A program made the position numbers and the translations under genes. Source: Opitutia bacterium (GTDB lineage Bacteria; Verrucomicrobiota; Verrucomicrobiia; Opitutales; Opitutaceae). From it: 64,000 nucleotides of DNA. Positions 40,625 through 50,208 of the stretch are shown in pieces. The notes beneath the pieces were generated by a model, which worked only from the letters and a program-made list of their open reading frames with translations, made no database searches and had not been told where the DNA came from. Location: NCBI GenBank assembly GCA_016187945.1, contig JACPIT010000001.1, positions 186,001-250,000 on the forward strand, read 5' to 3'. Positions within the stretch are counted from its first letter, which is position 1; every line of letters starts with the position of its first letter.

Positions 40625-43018
40625 TCAATCCGCTCGCAGCGCCAGCAGCGGATCGAGCCGCGACGCGCGGCGCGCGGGAATCCAACACGCCAGCGTGGCC
40701 GCGCCGAGCACGGCCACGGCGCCCAGTAGCAATGGCACGACGCTGAGTCCGTCCATCCCGTAGACGACCGATTTCAGCAGCGTGCCGCCGCTGAGCACGC
40801 CTGCGGTGCCGATGAGCAGACCGATCAGCACCCAGCGTCCGCCTTGCAGGAAGACGAGGCGCAGGATGCTCGCCTTGCCCGCGCCGATCGCGAGGCGCAC
40901 GCCGATCTCGCGCGTGCGTTGCTGCACGAGGTAGGAGAGGGTGCCGTAGAGTCCGACCGCGAGCAGGCCCAGCGCGAGCGTCATGAATGCGTTCACGAGT
41001 CCCGCCATCGTCCGCTGGCCGCGCGTCGAATCCTTCACGACCCGCTGCAGCGTGCGGATGCGCTCGACGCCGAGTTCCGAGTCGAGCGCCGCCACCTGCG
41101 CACGCAACGCCGCCGTCAGCGCAGCCGCGGGTTGCTGCGAGCGAATCAGCACGTAGAGCGAGCGTCCCCAGTGACCTTCGGGCGTCGTATACATTTCGGG
41201 TTGGACCTTGTCGGCGGCGCTGAACTGGCGCACGTCCTCGACCACGCCGACCACGCGCACCGTATACCACGGCTTGCCTGGATTGTTGCCGCGGATGAGT
41301 TCGCCGAGCGGATTCTTGTTCGGCCACGCTTTCGCGACCAAGGACAGATTCACCACGACGCCGCGCACGTCGCCGATGCGATCCTCGGCGTTGAGCATGC
41401 GGCCTTGGATCAGCGTGAGTCCCGCGGCGGCGAAGTAGTCCTCGGTCACCGACGAGCGCTCGACGAGCATGCGGCGTTGCTTCGGATCGTAGGTCTCGTC
41501 GTTCACGAGCGCATTCGTGTTACTGCCGCCTTCAAGCGGGAGTTTCGACGTGAGACCGACGCTCACGACGCCCGGGAGGCTTTTCAAGCGCTCCTCCAGC
41601 GCGCGCCAGAAACGAACGCGATCGGCGTCCTCGTCGTAGCGCTTGCCGCGCAGGTTCACGCGTCCGACGAGCACATTGTCCGTTGCGAGCTGTTGGTTCT
41701 CCTCGAGCAGCTTCAGGTAACTGCGGGAGAAAATCGCCGCGCCGTTCGCGAGGATGAAGGCGAGCGCGATCTGCCCGATGAGCAGGCCCTGGAGCAAGCG
41801 GTGGCGCGACGAGGTGCTGTTGCGCGAGTCGCTGCGGATCACCGAGGCGAGTCCGATGCGCGAGCCCGCCAGCGCCGGGGGCAGGCCGGCGATCAGCGCC
41901 GTCAGCACGGTCGCCCCGAGCACGAAGAGCAGCACCGGCGCGTCGAGGGCGATGGCGGCTTTGCGCGCGGCAGTCGTCGGCGCGATGACGCGCATGATTT
42001 GGATGCCGCCGAGCGAGAGCGCGAGTCCGAGTGCGGCGCCCGCGAACGCGATCGCGAAACTCTCCGCCAGGGCGAGCCGCACGAGCGCACCGCGCGTGGC
42101 GCCGAGCGCGAGCCGCACGCCGAACTCCCCGGCGCGCCGCGCGCCGCGAGCGAGGAGCATGGCGGCGACGTTCGCGCACGCGACGAGCAGCACGAGAGCG
42201 ACGGCGGTGAAGAGCACCCAGCCTTGGCGTGCGGTGTTGGCCGTCATCTGCTCGTGGAGCGAGATGACGAGAAGCGGCTTCCGCAGGTTGCTATCCGGAT
42301 AGGTTTCCGCGAGGCGCTTGCCGAGAGCTTTGGCCTCTGCATCGGCGGTGGCGACGGCGACACCGGGCTTGAGCCGGGCGAGCCCGCAGAGCCAATGCGA
42401 GTCGCGCTGGAGTTTCGCCGGATCGAACTGGAGCGGCAGCCACACGTGGCAGTCCGTCGTTTGCAGCCACGGCCCGGCGAACTCGAAGTCCGGCGGCATG
42501 ATGCCGACGACGGTGACGTTGCCGCCGTTGAGGCGGATTTCGCGGCCGATGAGAGCGGGATCGCCGGCGAAGGATTGTTGCCAGAGCGAGTAGGAGAGGA
42601 CCGCGACTTGGGGCGCGCCGAACTTGTCGTCGTCCGCCGTGAAGAGGCGCCCGTGCAGCGGTGCGACGCCGAACGCGCGCAGCACGCCCGAGGTGACGCT
42701 CGCGCCGGAGACCGCCTGCGCGTTTTCCTGGCCGACGTTGAACGACTGCGGCGTGTAGACGCCGAACTCCGTGAAGCATGTCAGCTCCTTCTTGAGATCG
42801 GTGTAGTCCGCGGACGAGAGCGGCCACTGCCGGTCGGACCACACCATGGCGAGCTGCTCCGGTGAGGGATAGCGCAGCGGCGAGAGCACGAGCGCACGGA
42901 GCGTGCTGAACATCGTTGTCGTCGCCGCGAGGCCGACGGCGAGTGTGAGAACCGCGACTGCGGTGAAGCCGCGCGATTTGAGGAGGTTTCGGACCGCGAG
43001 CCGGAGATCGGAAAGCAT
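40625..43018 (-). CDS. MacB/FtsX-like ABC transporter permease
   Basis: The protein has 797 residues from the ATG at 43018, a double-sized permease. It begins with the typical LRLAVRNLLKSRGFTAVAVLTLAVGLAATTT helix, then a MacB-type periplasmic core (SDRQWPLSSADYTDLKKEL, SYSLWQQSFAGDPALIGREI). FtsX domains with about four helices each lie near 280-430 and 680-790. This is the permease-only type (no ATPase fused, none adjacent). Such proteins work with a separate ATPase and often a membrane-fusion protein. Substrate unknown. Confidence 0.88.
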   Translation of the reverse strand: MLSDLRLAVRNLLKSRGFTAVAVLTLAVGLAATTTMFSTLRALVLSPLRYPSPEQLAMVWSDRQWPLSSADYTDLKKELTCFTEFGVYTPQSFNVGQENAQAVSGASVTSGVLRAFGVAPLHGRLFTADDDKFGAPQVAVLSYSLWQQSFAGDPALIGREIRLNGGNVTVVGIMPPDFEFAGPWLQTTDCHVWLPLQFDPAKLQRDSHWLCGLARLKPGVAVATADAEAKALGKRLAETYPDSNLRKPLLVISLHEQMTANTARQGWVLFTAVALVLLVACANVAAMLLARGARRAGEFGVRLALGATRGALVRLALAESFAIAFAGAALGLALSLGGIQIMRVIAPTTAARKAAIALDAPVLLFVLGATVLTALIAGLPPALAGSRIGLASVIRSDSRNSTSSRHRLLQGLLIGQIALAFILANGAAIFSRSYLKLLEENQQLATDNVLVGRVNLRGKRYDEDADRVRFWRALEERLKSLPGVVSVGLTSKLPLEGGSNTNALVNDETYDPKQRRMLVERSSVTEDYFAAAGLTLIQGRMLNAEDRIGDVRGVVVNLSLVAKAWPNKNPLGELIRGNNPGKPWYTVRVVGVVEDVRQFSAADKVQPEMYTTPEGHWGRSLYVLIRSQQPAAALTAALRAQVAALDSELGVERIRTLQRVVKDSTRGQRTMAGLVNAFMTLALGLLAVGLYGTLSYLVQQRTREIGVRLAIGAGKASILRLVFLQGGRWVLIGLLIGTAGVLSGGTLLKSVVYGMDGLSVVPLLLGAVAVLGAATLACWIPARRASRLDPLLALRAD

Positions 43019-43184
43019 GGCTGGCTCAGATAACCCCGCTGGCGCGGCGCGGTTTCTAAAAATCCTCAAAACCGCGCGGCATGCCCGCACCCAGCGCGCG
43101 CCGGAAAAGCAGAAACCCGAGAGGCCATGCGGCGCTCTCGGGTTTCGTTAACTTGTTCAAAGGCCGCGATTCGCGGCGGGAAAG

Positions 43185-43260
43185 TGGTGGACCCGATCAG
43201 GTTCGAACTGACGACCTCCTCAATGCCATTGAGGCGCTCTGCCAACTGAGCTACGAGCCC
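43185..43260 (-). tRNA. tRNA-Ala (GGC anticodon)
   Basis: The 76-nt gene reads GGGCTCGTAGCTCAGTTGG at the 5' end, has anticodon loop ATGGCAT (anticodon GGC) within the stem CCTCA/TGAGG, a T loop GTTCGAAC and ends in encoded CCA. The acceptor stem includes a G3:U70 wobble, the alanine identity element. It is transcribed in the same direction as the M50 gene upstream of it. Confidence 0.97.
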
Positions 43261-43335
43261 ACAAAGAACGGTGAAGGGCCAAAAAGTAAGCTTTGCCGGG
43301 CGAATGCAAGGCCTTTTTGGAAATGAGGCGGAGAA

Positions 43336-44151
43336 CTAGTTCGGACCGTGCAAAATCAGCGGCGGAGGCGGCGGCGAAGGGTCGTCGGGGTTCTGCGGCG
43401 GCGTGGCGGCTTGCGCGGCCGCGAGGCGCTTCGCCCAAGCGGCCCAGTGCTCCGCCTCGCGCTCGCGGCGGAGCAGCAGGCGATACTCGGCGTCGCCGGC
43501 AAAGAAAATGAAGATGAAGAGCACGGTGACGAACGGGTTTTTGAAATAAACCGCCGCGACACACGCGAGCACGCCCGCGAGGATCTTGCCGATCAGCGCC
43601 GCCCAATACGTGGCGCGCAGGTAGTCGAGCTTGCGCGCGAGCAAGGCGCGGAAGATGCGTCCGCCGTCCATCGGGAACACGGGCAGGAGGTTGAACGTGC
43701 CCATGATCGCGTTCCAGTAGAGCAGGAGATGGCCGACGCCGGTGAGCGAGTCCTCGAACTCCACGTGCAGCGGAAAGCCATGCGGCAGGCCCAGCGCGAC
43801 CACCAGCACCGCCACGATGGCAAAATTGACCGCCGGCCCCGCCGCCGTGATGAGCAGCTCCGCGCGCGGTTGGCGCGGGATGCGATCGAATTCCGCCATG
43901 CCGCCGATCGGCATCAGCAGGATGCGAGGCACTTGCACGCCGTAGCGTCGCGCCGTAAGCGAGTGGCCCAGTTCGTGCAGCACGACGCACACGAAAAATG
44001 CCACGACGAGCAGCATATTCACCACCGCGCCGAACCAGCCGCCTTCCGTCCAGCCATCGTAGCCGACGTAGGCGAGCAGCAGCAGAAAGCTCACATGCAT
44101 CGCGAGCTGTATGCCAAACACACGGAACAGATTAATTGACCAGCCGAGCAT
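43336..44151 (-). CDS. Site-2 protease family (M50) membrane protein
   Basis: The protein has 271 residues and about six membrane helices. The zinc-binding HELGH motif is in VVLHELGHSLTARRYGV, and the second metal motif is NLLPVFPMDGGR. A short Pro-rich C-terminus ends the protein. Small M50 proteases of this type cleave membrane-bound substrates, but without CBS or PDZ domain no target can be suggested. It starts 45 bp from the divergent NtrC-like gene. Confidence 0.92.
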   Translation of the reverse strand: MLGWSINLFRVFGIQLAMHVSFLLLLAYVGYDGWTEGGWFGAVVNMLLVVAFFVCVVLHELGHSLTARRYGVQVPRILLMPIGGMAEFDRIPRQPRAELLITAAGPAVNFAIVAVLVVALGLPHGFPLHVEFEDSLTGVGHLLLYWNAIMGTFNLLPVFPMDGGRIFRALLARKLDYLRATYWAALIGKILAGVLACVAAVYFKNPFVTVLFIFIFFAGDAEYRLLLRREREAEHWAAWAKRLAAAQAATPPQNPDDPSPPPPPLILHGPN

Positions 44152-44196
44152 CGGGTCTAAGTAGAACCATCGCTCTCGAAAGCGCTAACACAATCC

Positions 44197-45630
44197 ATGT
44201 CCACCGACGCTCCAGCACCGACCATCCTCGTCATCGATGACGACACCGAGGTGCGCTACTCGCTCAACCGCGTGCTCAGCTCGCAACGCTACCGCGTGCA
44301 GGAAGCCGCGAGCGGCGAGGAGGGCGTCGCCGCGGTGAAGAAACAGGCGCCGGACGTCGTGCTACTCGACAACCGCATGACCGGCATGACCGGACTCGAG
44401 ACGCTCCAGCACATCCGCGCGGCGAGCCCGCGGCAGTTGGTGATTTTCATGACGGCCTACGGCACGGCGCAGACCGCCATCGAGGCGATGAAGTTCGGTG
44501 CCTACGATTACGTCGTAAAGCCGTTCGATCCGCCGAAGCTCATCGCGCTCGTCGAAAGCGCGCTGCGCACGCAAGCCGACAGCAAGTCCGCCAGCGCCTA
44601 CCAGCCGGTCGTCAACTCCGACGAACACAAGGAAGGCATCGTCGGCACATCGCCCGCGATGCAGGAAGTTTTCAAGGCGATCGGCCAATTCGCGGCCTCC
44701 GACGCCTCGGTGATGATCACGGGCGAGAGCGGCACGGGCAAAGAACTCGTCGCGCGCGCCATCCATCGCCACAGCCACCGCTCGGCGAAGCCGTTCGTCG
44801 CGGTCAACTGCGCGGCGATTCCGGAAAACCTGATCGAGAGCGAACTCTTCGGTCACGAGCGCGGCTCGTTCACCGGCGCCACGGCACAGCGTCTCGGCAA
44901 ATTCGAGCAATGTGACGGCGGCACGATCTTCCTCGACGAAATCGGCGACATGACGCCGACGACGCAGACAAAGATTCTCCGCGTTCTTCAGGAAGGCGAG
45001 ATTCAGCGCGTCGGCGGCGTGGAGACGATCAAGGTCAACGTCCGCGTCGTCGCCGCCACAAACAAAAATCTCGAGGTGCTGGTGCAGGAGAAGAAGTTCC
45101 GCGAGGATCTCTACTACCGCCTGAACGTCGTGCGCGTGAAGCTGCCGCCGCTGCGCGGCCGCGTGGAAGATGTGCCGCAGATCGTGGATTTCTTCCTGCA
45201 AGGCCTCGTAAAGGGCAAGAAGGCGAAAGCCCGCAAAGTCTCGCCCGAAGCGCTCGCGCTGCTCTGCCGCTACCGCTGGCCGGGCAACGTGCGCGAACTC
45301 GAGAACGTCGTCTACCGCAGCGCCGTCGCCGCGACGGGCGATGCGATTTTGCCACGCGATTTGCCCGACGAAGTGCGCCAGGCGGGCGAGCGCGAAGACG
45401 CGGCGCTGCCGCCCGACTCGAGCACGACGGCGACTCCGGCCGCGAGTGAGGCTCAAGCCGCGACTGCCGGCACCGTCGATTCCCTCGAGCAACTCGCCGC
45501 GCGCCTGCTCGCCGCCGTCGCCGCCGCGCATCCGGGGCAAGAGCGCGAGACGCTCGCGACGCTCCTCGGAGACAAATTCCCCGCCGCTGACGAAGCCGCG
45601 CCGAAGAAAGCGCGCCCGAAGAAAGCCTGA
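44197..45630 (+). CDS. NtrC-type sigma-54 response regulator lacking a clear Fis helix-turn-helix
   Basis: The protein has 477 residues. A receiver (about 8-125) has the acceptor in [13 protein letters not shown] and lysine in YVVKPFDPP. The AAA+ domain has Walker A GESGTGKE, the sigma-54 loop GSFTGA (in place of GAFTGA), Walker [13 protein letters not shown] and the [15 protein letters not shown] sensor. The last 80 residues are Ala/Pro-rich and end in a KKARPKKA tail; I see no Fis-type HTH. It may act without DNA binding or through a partner. It stands alone and is followed by a REP composite. Confidence 0.9.
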   Translation: MSTDAPAPTILVIDDDTEVRYSLNRVLSSQRYRVQEAASGEEGVAAVKKQAPDVVLLDNRMTGMTGLETLQHIRAASPRQLVIFMTAYGTAQTAIEAMKFGAYDYVVKPFDPPKLIALVESALRTQADSKSASAYQPVVNSDEHKEGIVGTSPAMQEVFKAIGQFAASDASVMITGESGTGKELVARAIHRHSHRSAKPFVAVNCAAIPENLIESELFGHERGSFTGATAQRLGKFEQCDGGTIFLDEIGDMTPTTQTKILRVLQEGEIQRVGGVETIKVNVRVVAATNKNLEVLVQEKKFREDLYYRLNVVRVKLPPLRGRVEDVPQIVDFFLQGLVKGKKAKARKVSPEALALLCRYRWPGNVRELENVVYRSAVAATGDAILPRDLPDEVRQAGEREDAALPPDSSTTATPAASEAQAATAGTVDSLEQLAARLLAAVAAAHPGQERETLATLLGDKFPAADEAAPKKARPKKA

Positions 45631-45650
45631 ACGAGCAGGCCGTAAAGAGA

Positions 45651-45808
45651 GTAGCGCGGTGCTTCAGCTCGCGCCGGAAATGCTGAGCGTGGGCTAAAGC
45701 ACCGCGCTACTCCAATCCCTCGCTCGCGTGAATTGTAGGAGCGGCTTTACGCCGCGATTGGTTCGACGCGCGTGCCACGTCCGAATCGCGGCGTAAAGCC
45801 GCTCCTAC
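45651..45808 (+). repeat. 158-bp composite REP element, copy 3
   Basis: GTAGCGCGGTGCTTCAGC-class pair (45651-45710), the linker TCCAATCCCTCGCTCGCGTG and a GTAGGAGCGGCTTTA-class pair (45735-45808). It fills the NtrC-galE spacer. Confidence 0.85.
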
Positions 45809-45847
45809 AATTTTCGCTCGCCGAAATTTGCGTGCGGACGCGCGCGC

Positions 45848-46843
45848 TTACTTCCGATCGCCGTAGCCCTTCGGCTTCGCTTGGTGCCAGCGCCAGGCCG
45901 TCTCGATGATCGGCTCGATGCTCATGAACTTCGGCGTCCAGTTGAGTTCGGTCTTCGCCTTCGTCGAATCGGCGAAGAGCGCGGGCGGGTCGCCGGCGCG
46001 GCGCGGCGCGTAGGCGACGGGCACCTTGAGGCCACTGACTTTTTCGACGGCGTTGATGACTTCCTTCACGGACGTCGGCGTGCCGGTGCCGAGGTTGTAG
46101 AAAAACTGGGAGCCGGGCGCGGCGAGTTTCTCGAAGACGGCGATGTGCGCGCGGCTGAGATCGTCGACGTGCACGTAATCGCGCAGGCAGGTGCCGTCCG
46201 GCGTCGGATAATCCGTGCCGAAAACCTGGAGGGCAGGGCGGAGGCCTTGCACGGCGCCGATCGCGAGCGGGATGAGATGCGTCTCGGGCTCGTGATCTTC
46301 GCCGATCTTGCCGTCCTCGGAGGCGCCGGCGGCGTTGAAGTAGCGGAACGCGGCAAAACTCAGGCCGTGGGAGCGGGCGAGGGCCTTGAGGAGATTTTCG
46401 ACGTCGAGCTTGGTCTGGCCGTAGGGATTGATCGGCGCCTGTGGCAGATCCTCGGTGATCGGCAAGCGCGCGGGCACGCCGTAGGTCGCGCAAGTGGACG
46501 AGAAGACGAATTTCTTCACGTCGTGCTTGAGCATCGTCTCGAGCAGCGTGAGCGGCGCGGCGAGGTTGTTGCGGTAGTATTTGATCGGATTCGTGACCGA
46601 CTCGCCGACGTAGGCGTAGGCGGCAAAGTGCATCACGACGTCGATGCGGTGCTCGGCGAACACGCGTTCGATGCCGGCCGCGTCGCCGAAATCGACGTCG
46701 TAGAACGGAATCTCGGGCGCGACCGCCGCGCGATGACCGTAGACGAGATTGTCGACGACGACGGGTTGATGACCAGCGGCGACGAGCTGCCGCACGCAGT
46801 GACTTCCGATGTAGCCGGCTCCGCCAGCAACGAGAACTTTCAT
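45848..46843 (-). CDS. galE: UDP-glucose 4-epimerase
   Basis: The protein has 331 residues. The Rossmann motif is VLVAGGAGYIGSHCVRQL, the catalytic Ser/Tyr/Lys are in SSTCATYG and NPYGQTKLDVE (Y-x-x-x-K), and DYVHVDDLSRAH is typical of GalE. It interconverts UDP-glucose and UDP-galactose for polysaccharide precursors. It is divergent from the lipid cluster with 76 bp between the starts. The start at 46843 is chosen because the NAD-binding motif must begin within the first residues. Confidence 0.95.
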   Translation of the reverse strand: MKVLVAGGAGYIGSHCVRQLVAAGHQPVVVDNLVYGHRAAVAPEIPFYDVDFGDAAGIERVFAEHRIDVVMHFAAYAYVGESVTNPIKYYRNNLAAPLTLLETMLKHDVKKFVFSSTCATYGVPARLPITEDLPQAPINPYGQTKLDVENLLKALARSHGLSFAAFRYFNAAGASEDGKIGEDHEPETHLIPLAIGAVQGLRPALQVFGTDYPTPDGTCLRDYVHVDDLSRAHIAVFEKLAAPGSQFFYNLGTGTPTSVKEVINAVEKVSGLKVPVAYAPRRAGDPPALFADSTKAKTELNWTPKFMSIEPIIETAWRWHQAKPKGYGDRK

Positions 46844-46919
46844 AGGGCGAGTCAGGTTTCTATTGGGGTTGCTTTCCGGGTGGCTAGGCAATTCCGTGTC
46901 CATTTTCCTGTATCGTCAC

Positions 46920-48158
46920 ATGAAGCAAACGCGCATCGTCATCACCGGAGTCGGCCTGACCGCACCGAACGGCAACACGCTGGCCGAGTTTCGCCAGAAT
47001 CTCCTCAACGGCGTCTCGGGCATCACGACCGTCGACGTGCGCTACATGGGGCGTTGGCCGGCGGGCATGTGCACGTTCGATCCGCTGAAATACCAAAAGA
47101 AGAAGGACGTCCGCATCGGCACGCGCGCGGGCAGCATCAGCGTCTACTGCGCCCGCGAGGCCCTGGCCGACGCCGGCGTGAACCTCGACACGCGGGACAA
47201 GAGCCGCGTCGGCATCTACGTTGGCATCACCGAGCACGGCAACGTCGAGACCGAGAACGAGGTCTTCAACATTTCGCAGTTCAAATACGACACGAAATTC
47301 TGGACGCACCACCACAACCCGCGGACGGTCGCGAACAACCCGGCCGGCGAAGCGTCGCTCAACCTCGGCGTCACCGGACCGGCTTACACGATCGGCGCCG
47401 CGTGCGCCGCGGGTAACATGGGCCTGATCCACGCCGCGCAGATGCTGCGGCTCGGCGAAGTCGATTTCGCGATCGCCGGCGGCATCAGCGAGAGCCCGCA
47501 GACCTTCGGCATTTTCGCCGGCTTCAAGAGCCAGAACGCCCTCGCGTCGCACGCCGACCCGACGAAGGCCAGCCGTCCGTTCGACAAGGCCCGCAACGGC
47601 ATCGTCATCTCCGAAGGCGGCTGCCTCTACATCATCGAGCGCCTCGAAGACGCGCAAGCGCGCGGCGCCAAGATCTACGGCGAGATCGCCGGCTACTGCG
47701 TCAACTCCGACGCCACCGACTACGTGTTGCCCAATCCCGAGCGTCAGGCCGAGTGCGTGCGCAAGGCCCTCGCGCACGCCGGCATGACCGTCGACGACAT
47801 CGACATCGTGAACACCCACGCCACCTCCACGCCGCAAGGCGACATCCAGGAGTGCCAGGCCATCGCGGCCGTGTTCAAGGACCGCAAGGAGCCGGTCGCG
47901 ATCAACAATACCAAGAGCTTCATCGGCCACGCAATGGGCGCCGCCGGCGCGCTCGAGCTGGCCGGCAACTTGCCGAGCTTCGACGACCTCGTCGTTCACC
48001 CGACGATCAACGTCGATGAACTTGATCCTCAGTGCGATATCCCGGGATTGGTCATCAACCAACCGCGGGCGGTTAAACGGGTTGACGCCATCCTGAATAA
48101 CTCCTTCGGTATGCTCGGAATAAATTCCACTCTGATCATCAAGCGATTTACTGCCTGA
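46920..48158 (+). CDS. Beta-ketoacyl-ACP synthase (FabF-like), cluster-specific
   Basis: The protein has 412 residues, a full KAS II-type condensing enzyme. The catalytic residues are Cys162 (IGAACAAGNMG), His300 (VNTHATSTPQGD), Lys332 and His337 (KSFIGHAMGAAGA). It starts with RIVITGVGLTAPNGNT. It condenses malonyl-ACP with an acyl-ACP. The adjacent ACP and the absence of fabD/fabG suggest a specialised elongation system rather than the main FAS. It is the first gene of the hydrocarbon cluster. Confidence 0.92.
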   Translation: MKQTRIVITGVGLTAPNGNTLAEFRQNLLNGVSGITTVDVRYMGRWPAGMCTFDPLKYQKKKDVRIGTRAGSISVYCAREALADAGVNLDTRDKSRVGIYVGITEHGNVETENEVFNISQFKYDTKFWTHHHNPRTVANNPAGEASLNLGVTGPAYTIGAACAAGNMGLIHAAQMLRLGEVDFAIAGGISESPQTFGIFAGFKSQNALASHADPTKASRPFDKARNGIVISEGGCLYIIERLEDAQARGAKIYGEIAGYCVNSDATDYVLPNPERQAECVRKALAHAGMTVDDIDIVNTHATSTPQGDIQECQAIAAVFKDRKEPVAINNTKSFIGHAMGAAGALELAGNLPSFDDLVVHPTINVDELDPQCDIPGLVINQPRAVKRVDAILNNSFGMLGINSTLIIKRFTA

Positions 48159-48175
48159 CCTCACCTCTGCACACC

Positions 48176-48430
48176 ATGACGAAAGACGCCTGCAAGAAGC
48201 TGGTTATCGACATCATCTCCGACATCGCCCCGGACGAGGATCTCTCGGCCATCAAGCCCGACGTTCGCCTGCGTGACCAGCTCCAGCTCGATTCGATGGA
48301 CTTCCTCGACATCGTCATGGAACTCCGCAAGCGCCACGGCATCGAGGTTCCGGAAGCTGACTACATGCAGCTCGCCTCGCTCGATAGCTGCGCCGACTAC
48401 CTGACGCCGAAGTTCCAGGCCAAAGCCTAA
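48176..48430 (+). CDS. Acyl carrier protein
   Basis: The protein has 84 residues. The phosphopantetheine serine is Ser40 in LQLDSMDFLD. The flanking helices are acidic, and the DSM variant differs from the DSL of housekeeping AcpP, as in dedicated carrier proteins. It follows the ketosynthase by 17 bp. It should carry the growing chain for this cluster. A REP hairpin downstream could act as a terminator. Confidence 0.92.
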   Translation: MTKDACKKLVIDIISDIAPDEDLSAIKPDVRLRDQLQLDSMDFLDIVMELRKRHGIEVPEADYMQLASLDSCADYLTPKFQAKA

Positions 48431-48452
48431 ACTTCCAGCGCTCGGTTCCTTT

Positions 48453-48484
48453 GTAGGGCGGGGTCGCTGACCCCGCCTTTTCGT
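48453..48484 (+). terminator. GTAG REP hairpin acting as likely terminator after ACP gene
   Basis: GTAGGGCGGGGTCGCTGACC then CCCGCC forms a nine-base stem with GGCGGGGTC/GACCCCGCC, followed at once by TTTTCG and TTTTC. It resembles an intrinsic terminator while keeping the GTAG signature. Confidence 0.65.
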
Positions 48485-48489
48485 TTTCA

Positions 48490-48545
48490 CACCAAGATCG
48501 CGAAGACAGCAAAGTTGCTCCGACTCTTTGCGCCCTTTGCTTCCT
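48490..48545. repeat. GCGAAGACAGCAAAG inverted-iteron repeat
   Basis: Left arm GCGAAGACAGCAAAG, right arm CTTTGCGCCCTTTGCTTC. It lies before the first CrtI-like gene and leaves no clear ribosome-binding site. Confidence 0.55.
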
Positions 48546-48578
48546 CCGCGTAAACCCGAGCGATCCTTGGCCATTCCG

Positions 48579-50006
48579 GTGAAAGCCTCTCACTACGACG
48601 CAGTCATCATCGGTGCCGGCATGTCCGGCCTCGCCGCCGGTATCCGCCTCGCGCATTTCGGCAAGAAGGTCTGCATCTTCGAACGCCACAACGCGCCCGG
48701 CGGTCTGAACAGTTTCTACAGCATCGCCGGCCGGAAGTTCGACGTCGGCCTGCACGCGATGACCAACTTCGTGCTGCCGGGCGTCAAAGGCACGCCGCTC
48801 ACGAAGCTCCTGCGCCAGCTCCGCATCGACCGCGAGGAATTCGCGCTCTGCCCGCAAAAGCAGTCGAAGATCGCCTTCGGCCCGCGCGGCGAGACGAAGC
48901 TGAAGTTCACGAATGACTTCGCCGTGCTCGACGCCGAAGTGCGCGCGAAATTCCCGCGCGAAGCGGACGGGTGGGGCGCTCTCGTCCAGCTCGTCCGCAC
49001 CTACGACGACGTCTCGCTCGACGCGAGGCCCCGCTCGGCCCGCGCAGTCGTCGCGCAACACCTCCGCGACCCGCTGCTCACCGACATGCTGTTCTGCCCG
49101 GTGATGTATTACGGCAGCGCGCAGGAGCGCGACATGGAGTTCGGCCAGTTCGTGATCATGTTCAAGGCGCTCTACCTCGAAGGCTTCGCCCGGCCGCTCG
49201 ACGGCGTGCGCGTGATCATTCGCGTGTTGCTGGAAAAATTCCGCCAAGCCGGCGGCGAGCGCCGCATGAAGTGCGGCGTCGCGCGCATTATCGAGTGCGA
49301 CGGTCGCGCTGCCACGCTCGTGCTCGACGACGGCTCGGAAGTCACCGCCGACCACGTGATCTCGTCCGCCGGCTACCCGGAAACGATGCGCCTTTGCGAG
49401 CCCGCGCACACCGCCGAAGCCGACGCCAACACCGGCGCGCTTTCGTATGCCGAGACGATTTCCGTCTTCCGGCAACCGCCCGCGACGTGGGGCTGGGGCG
49501 ACGACACGATCATCTTTTTCAACGACTCGGGAAAATTCGCCTACGAGCGCGCCACCGAGCCGGTCGACTTGCGCAGCGGCGTGATCTGTTTCCCGAACAA
49601 CTTCGCGTATCCCGACGGCGCGGACCTGCCCGAAGGCCTCCTGCGCGTGACCTGTCTTGCCAATTACGAGCGCTGGGCGAGCCTGCCCGAAGAAGCCTAC
49701 CAAGCCGAGAAACGCCGCTGGTTCGACGCGATCCAGCGCAGCGCGCGGCGCTTCCTGCCTTCGGTCGACGATGCCGCGCTCGCCGCGAATCTGCTCACGA
49801 CCGACATGTTCACGCCGCGCACCGTGAAGAAATTTACCGGCCACCTGAACGGCGCGATCTACGGCGCGCCGCGCAAAATCCGCGACGGCCGCACCCACCT
49901 GAGCAACCTCTACCTCTGCGGCACCGACCAAGGTTTTCTAGGCATCGTCGGCGCCATGCTCAGCGGCATCTCGATGGCGAACTACCACGTGCTGCAAGGG
50001 AAGTAG
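48579..50006 (+). CDS. CrtI-like FAD oxidoreductase 1 (phytoene desaturase family)
   Basis: The protein has 475 residues from a GTG at 48579; a TTG at 48567 would add four. The FAD dinucleotide motif is [19 protein letters not shown], followed by [10 protein letters not shown]. The C-terminal motif [20 protein letters not shown] is that of the CrtI/retinol-saturase family. These enzymes desaturate, saturate or isomerise lipid chains. No carotenoid gene is near; the ACP and FAS genes around it point to an acyl chain. The stop codon TAG is the TAG of a GTAG repeat. Confidence 0.85.
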   Translation: MKASHYDAVIIGAGMSGLAAGIRLAHFGKKVCIFERHNAPGGLNSFYSIAGRKFDVGLHAMTNFVLPGVKGTPLTKLLRQLRIDREEFALCPQKQSKIAFGPRGETKLKFTNDFAVLDAEVRAKFPREADGWGALVQLVRTYDDVSLDARPRSARAVVAQHLRDPLLTDMLFCPVMYYGSAQERDMEFGQFVIMFKALYLEGFARPLDGVRVIIRVLLEKFRQAGGERRMKCGVARIIECDGRAATLVLDDGSEVTADHVISSAGYPETMRLCEPAHTAEADANTGALSYAETISVFRQPPATWGWGDDTIIFFNDSGKFAYERATEPVDLRSGVICFPNNFAYPDGADLPEGLLRVTCLANYERWASLPEEAYQAEKRRWFDAIQRSARRFLPSVDDAALAANLLTTDMFTPRTVKKFTGHLNGAIYGAPRKIRDGRTHLSNLYLCGTDQGFLGIVGAMLSGISMANYHVLQGK

Positions 50007-50153
50007 CGCCGGTCTCCGACCGGCGTCGGTGAGTTGCGATCCTCGAACGCGCCCAAGTGGTAGAACAGCAGCCGTTCGGTTGAAGAGCGAAACATGCCCA
50101 ATTCGCACCTTCAACCCGCGCGTTCCGCCTCGCCGGTCGCAGACCGGCGCTAC
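50003..50153. repeat. Paired GTAG REP, GCCGGTC class, between the two CrtI-like genes
   Basis: GTAGCGCCGGTCTCCGACCGG faces CGCCGGTCGCAGACCGGCGCTAC-type sequence at the right (50129-50153). The first repeat overlaps the stop codon of CrtI-like 1 (TAG at 50004-50006). Confidence 0.8.
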
Positions 50154-50208
50154 TGCCAAACTTCCCGGTTGCCCTGCCTCGGCGCGCACTCTTACTTGGG
50201 CCGCTTTC

